Source of the DNA: an uncultured Erysipelotrichaceae bacterium
GTDB lineage: Bacteria > Bacillota_I > Bacilli_A > RFN20 > CAG-826
NCBI GenBank assembly: GCA_902782395.1
Contig: CACZNF010000060.1
Coordinates: forward strand, 1 to 8,866
Direction of reading: 5' to 3'
DNA: 8,866 nt
Shown: positions 6,415 to 8,866 of the stretch, piece after piece
How the letters are laid out: every line of letters begins with the position of its first letter
Position numbering within the stretch: position 1 is the stretch's first letter
Translations under genes and position numbers: made by a program
Notes under the pieces: generated by a model
The model's database searches: none
Told to the model about the DNA's origin: nothing
What the model saw: only the letters and a program-made list of their open reading frames with translations

Positions 6415-6908
6415 CTTAACTCCTTTCTGAGTTTCTCTTTCGCACTAGCGTAAATGGCTCTTGCGGTGCTTTCTGGAATGCCTGTCATTTCGACAATTTC
6501 ACTCCAAGAGTACTCAAAAACTGCACGATAATAAGTCACAATAGTTTCCTTATTAGTTAGGAGAGGTTCTAACAAATTGAGCATCACATTGTATTGATCA
6601 TGTTCCCCATACATTTCTTCAACGACTTCACTATTCACTACTTCTTTATTTTTCTTTAAGAAATCAAGCGCTGTGTTCCTCGCGATTGTGGAGAGGAACG
6701 ATTTAATCTTGCTTGGCTCTTTGAGGTCGTGACGATGGTTCATAGCCTTAATAAAGGACTCACTTAAAACATCTTCACAATCTTCAGGAAGAGAAATGTA
6801 GTTGGCGATGACAAAGTACATGAGATTTTTGTACTCGTCGTATACTTTACCAGTCGCATCTTCGTTACCTAGGATAAATGCATGAATGGTTTTTTCTGAG
6901 ATGCTCAT
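6411..6908 (-). CDS. ECF-family RNA polymerase sigma factor
   Basis: A 165-residue protein with the two-domain layout of extracytoplasmic-function sigma factors. Region 2 spans about 25-90 (YKNLMYFVIANYISLPEDCEDVLSE, then IKSFLSTIARNTALDFLKK, the region 2.3-2.4 helix). Region 4 spans about 115-162, with a helix-turn-helix in SWSEIVEMTGIPESTARAIYASAKEKL (134-160). Regions 1.1 and 3 are absent, as expected. GAGAGG lies a few bases upstream of ATG 6908. The gene follows the rpoC terminator, with about 120 nt of AT-rich intergenic DNA in which I found no convincing sigma-A promoter; autoregulation would be usual but no match to an ECF promoter could be established. It is coupled to the membrane protein downstream. 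The regulon is unknown. Confidence 0.88.
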   Translation of the reverse strand: MSISEKTIHAFILGNEDATGKVYDEYKNLMYFVIANYISLPEDCEDVLSESFIKAMNHRHDLKEPSKIKSFLSTIARNTALDFLKKNKEVVNSEVVEEMYGEHDQYNVMLNLLEPLLTNKETIVTYYRAVFEYSWSEIVEMTGIPESTARAIYASAKEKLRKELR

Positions 6909-7024
6909 TATTGCCTCTCGCTAATTAAGACGATTCAAAATATGAAAACCGCTAGAAATATTCTATCTTCAATTGGTAAATAACACTACTTTTATTTATA
7001 AATTATGAATTAATCGAACTTTTA

Positions 7025-7058
7025 TAAAGAAAAAGAGCCACCCATATGGATGACTCTT
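7025..7058 (-). terminator. Intrinsic terminator after rpoC
   Basis: On the minus strand AAGAGTCATCC, loop ATAT and GGGTGGCTCTT form an 11-bp stem (7058-7033, three G-U wobble pairs) followed by TTTCTTT. It begins 17 nt after the rpoC stop and should end the rpoBC transcript, leaving the downstream genes and the str operon to their own promoters. Confidence 0.92.
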
Positions 7059-7075
7059 ATTAGTTTTAATAGAAA

Positions 7076-8866
7076 CTACTTCTTATCTTCATCGAGGACA
7101 CGAATCTTTTCGTTAATTTCTTTAACTTTTCTTTCGTGTTCTTCGATGTATCTATCACTAACTTCTCTCATGGTTTCTAAGACATCGAAATTGTTAGAGA
7201 TATCATCAGAAGCGGATTCAGCCATTAAACCACGGCCGGCTGGGATAAGGTGACCTGTAATGACGTTTTCTTTTAAGCCATGTAAGTAGTCAGTCTTACC
7301 TTTGATAGCGGCGTCAGTTAAGACACGGGTTGTTTCTTGGAAGGAAGCCGCGGAGAGGAATGATTCTGTTTCCAAAGCGGACTTTGTAATACCAAGAATT
7401 AATGGTGAGAAGACGGCTGGGTGTTTGCCACTTAAGATGGCATCAGTGTTCTTCGCAGCATCATTGTTCTTCGCGGTGAAGGTGTTAACGTTCACACGTG
7501 TGCCACTTAACATATCGGTATCACCAGCTTCAATGACTAAGACTTTTCTTAACATTTGTCTGACGATAACTTCAATGTGCTTATCGGAAATACCGATGGA
7601 TTGGGCACTATAGACTTTTTGAACTTCTTTTAAGATGTAGTTTTCAACAGCGGTAACATCGGCCACTTCAAGTAATTTCTTAGGAGAAATAGCACCTTCA
7701 GTGATCTTACCACCATTCTTGACGAAGTCGCCTTTCTTGACTCTTAATCTTGCACCGAAGTTTGTGGTGTATTCTTTTTCATCAAGATCGTTCTTAACGG
7801 TCACTAAGTAGCAACCATTCTTTTCTTCAATCTTGGTAACTGTACCAGAGATTTCGGAGATTAAGGCTTCGCCCTTAGGTGTACGTGCTTCAAATAATTC
7901 TTGAACACGAGGTAAACCTTGAGTAATATCGCTACCCGCAACACCACCGGTGTGGAATGTTCTCATGGTTAATTGTGTACCTGGTTCACCAATAGATTGA
8001 GCAGCCATAATACCAACCGCTTCACCAACTTGGACTCTTCTACCTGTCGCTAAGTTACGACCATAGCAGTGGACACAAACACCATCTTTTGTTTCACAAC
8101 CGAATAAGTTACGAATCACGACGGATTTAATACCAGCGTTGACGATTTCTTTAGCTTCTTTTTCATGAATCATGGTGTTACCAGCCACGATCACTTCACC
8201 TGTTTGAGGATTGACGACATCGTTGAGAGCGAAACGACCGACTAAACGATCTTCGAGTTTAACGATGACAGCATCTCTAGCGGAGTCTCTGATTTCAAAG
8301 ACTTCGAAGCCATGGTCAGTACCGCAGTCTTCTTCTCTAACGATAACGTCTTGAGAAACGTCGACTAATCTTCTTGTTAAGTAACCAGAGTCAGCGGTCT
8401 TTAACGCGGTATCAGCACCACCCTTACGAGCACCGTGGGTGGCGATAAAGAATTCAGACACGTTCATACCTTCACGGAAACATGATTTAACTGGGAGTTC
8501 GATAGTAGAACCAGAAGTACTACCCATCAAGCCTCTCATACCGGCTAATTGGAGAATATTGGAGATATTACCACGAGCACCGGAATCAGACATCATGAAG
8601 ATTGGGTTACGTGTATCTTGTTTGAATTGTGTTTCAAGTTTCTTTTGAACTTGGTCTTTGACCTTTTCCCAGACTTCAACAACTTGTTTATGTCTTTCTT
8701 CATTGGTCAACATACCCATTTCATATAATTCTTTTAAGTTAGCGACTTTGTTATCACCATCTTTTAAGATTTCTTCTTTGCCTTTAACAGCGTGGATATC
8801 ACTTAAGGAGACGGTTAAGCCGGCAACTGTAGAATAATGGAAGCCTTGGTCTTTAATCTTATCCAA
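7076..8866 (-). CDS. rpoC: RNA polymerase beta' subunit (partial, N-terminal half beyond window)
   Basis: The C-terminal 596 residues of the catalytic beta' subunit; about 600 N-terminal residues, including the NADFDGD active-site motif, lie beyond the right edge. The TTG at 8866 is internal and not a start: it aligns with the middle of the Bacillus protein (LDDIKDLGF). Visible are [14 protein letters not shown] (87-100), the bridge helix region [20 protein letters not shown] (143-162), the zinc-binding Cys 181, 257, 264 and 267, the trigger-loop region [20 protein letters not shown] (288-307) and the conserved [20 protein letters not shown] towards the end. The large lineage-specific insertion found in the proteobacterial trigger loop is absent, as in Firmicutes. 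The sequence is continuous and ends in TAG before a strong terminator. Confidence 0.98.
   Translation of the reverse strand: MDKIKDQGFHYSTVAGLTVSLSDIHAVKGKEEILKDGDNKVANLKELYEMGMLTNEERHKQVVEVWEKVKDQVQKKLETQFKQDTRNPIFMMSDSGARGNISNILQLAGMRGLMGSTSGSTIELPVKSCFREGMNVSEFFIATHGARKGGADTALKTADSGYLTRRLVDVSQDVIVREEDCGTDHGFEVFEIRDSARDAVIVKLEDRLVGRFALNDVVNPQTGEVIVAGNTMIHEKEAKEIVNAGIKSVVIRNLFGCETKDGVCVHCYGRNLATGRRVQVGEAVGIMAAQSIGEPGTQLTMRTFHTGGVAGSDITQGLPRVQELFEARTPKGEALISEISGTVTKIEEKNGCYLVTVKNDLDEKEYTTNFGARLRVKKGDFVKNGGKITEGAISPKKLLEVADVTAVENYILKEVQKVYSAQSIGISDKHIEVIVRQMLRKVLVIEAGDTDMLSGTRVNVNTFTAKNNDAAKNTDAILSGKHPAVFSPLILGITKSALETESFLSAASFQETTRVLTDAAIKGKTDYLHGLKENVITGHLIPAGRGLMAESASDDISNNFDVLETMREVSDRYIEEHERKVKEINEKIRVLDEDKK

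Noticed and set aside
1..8866. Use of the Mycoplasma genetic code (TGA as Trp)
   Set aside because: Trp is encoded by TGG throughout, and TGA ends plsX and the sigma-factor gene at the expected family lengths.

Overview
This window reads as chromosomal DNA of a low-GC Gram-positive bacterium (Firmicutes/Bacilli, perhaps a gut lineage near Erysipelotrichales or RF39). That placement is inferred from protein resemblance and is not proven. Every convincing gene lies on the minus strand. TGG encodes Trp, and TGA terminates plsX and the sigma-factor gene, so the standard bacterial code (table 11) applies and not the Mycoplasma code. Shine-Dalgarno sites are strong.

Layout in the direction of transcription (right to left): the 3' two-thirds of the second half of rpoC (8866-7076), closed by a strong intrinsic terminator; an ECF-type sigma factor overlapping by 4 nt a single-pass membrane protein that is probably its anti-sigma factor (6908-5473); plsX and acpP for phospholipid and fatty-acid synthesis (5404-4129), with their own promoter and terminator; a Big_2-domain lipoprotein (3938-3015), again with its own promoter and terminator; then the str operon rpsL-rpsG-fusA (2763-1), starting from its own promoter with a structured leader. 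fusA runs off the left edge. The usual rpoC to rpsL neighbourhood is therefore interrupted by about 4.3 kb of envelope, lipid and signalling genes.

The most striking observation is that two adjacent essential ribosomal genes look damaged while everything else is intact. rpsG (S7) lacks about 37 codons after residue 31 and is also out of frame. rpsL (S12) lacks, in frame, the segment between its N-terminal SKAPAL and [11 protein letters not shown], including the near-invariant PQKRGVCTRV. This could be an assembly or sequence artefact, a damaged second copy, or something real and unusual; the sequence alone cannot decide.

The second point of interest is the roughly 110-nt rpsL leader. It contains two mutually exclusive hairpins just before the ribosome binding site, and an 11-base element shared with a copy upstream of the promoter, which resembles an autoregulatory or operator arrangement. 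I found no tRNA, rRNA, CRISPR array, insertion sequence or other mobile element. No stretch over 300 bases lacks a gene.
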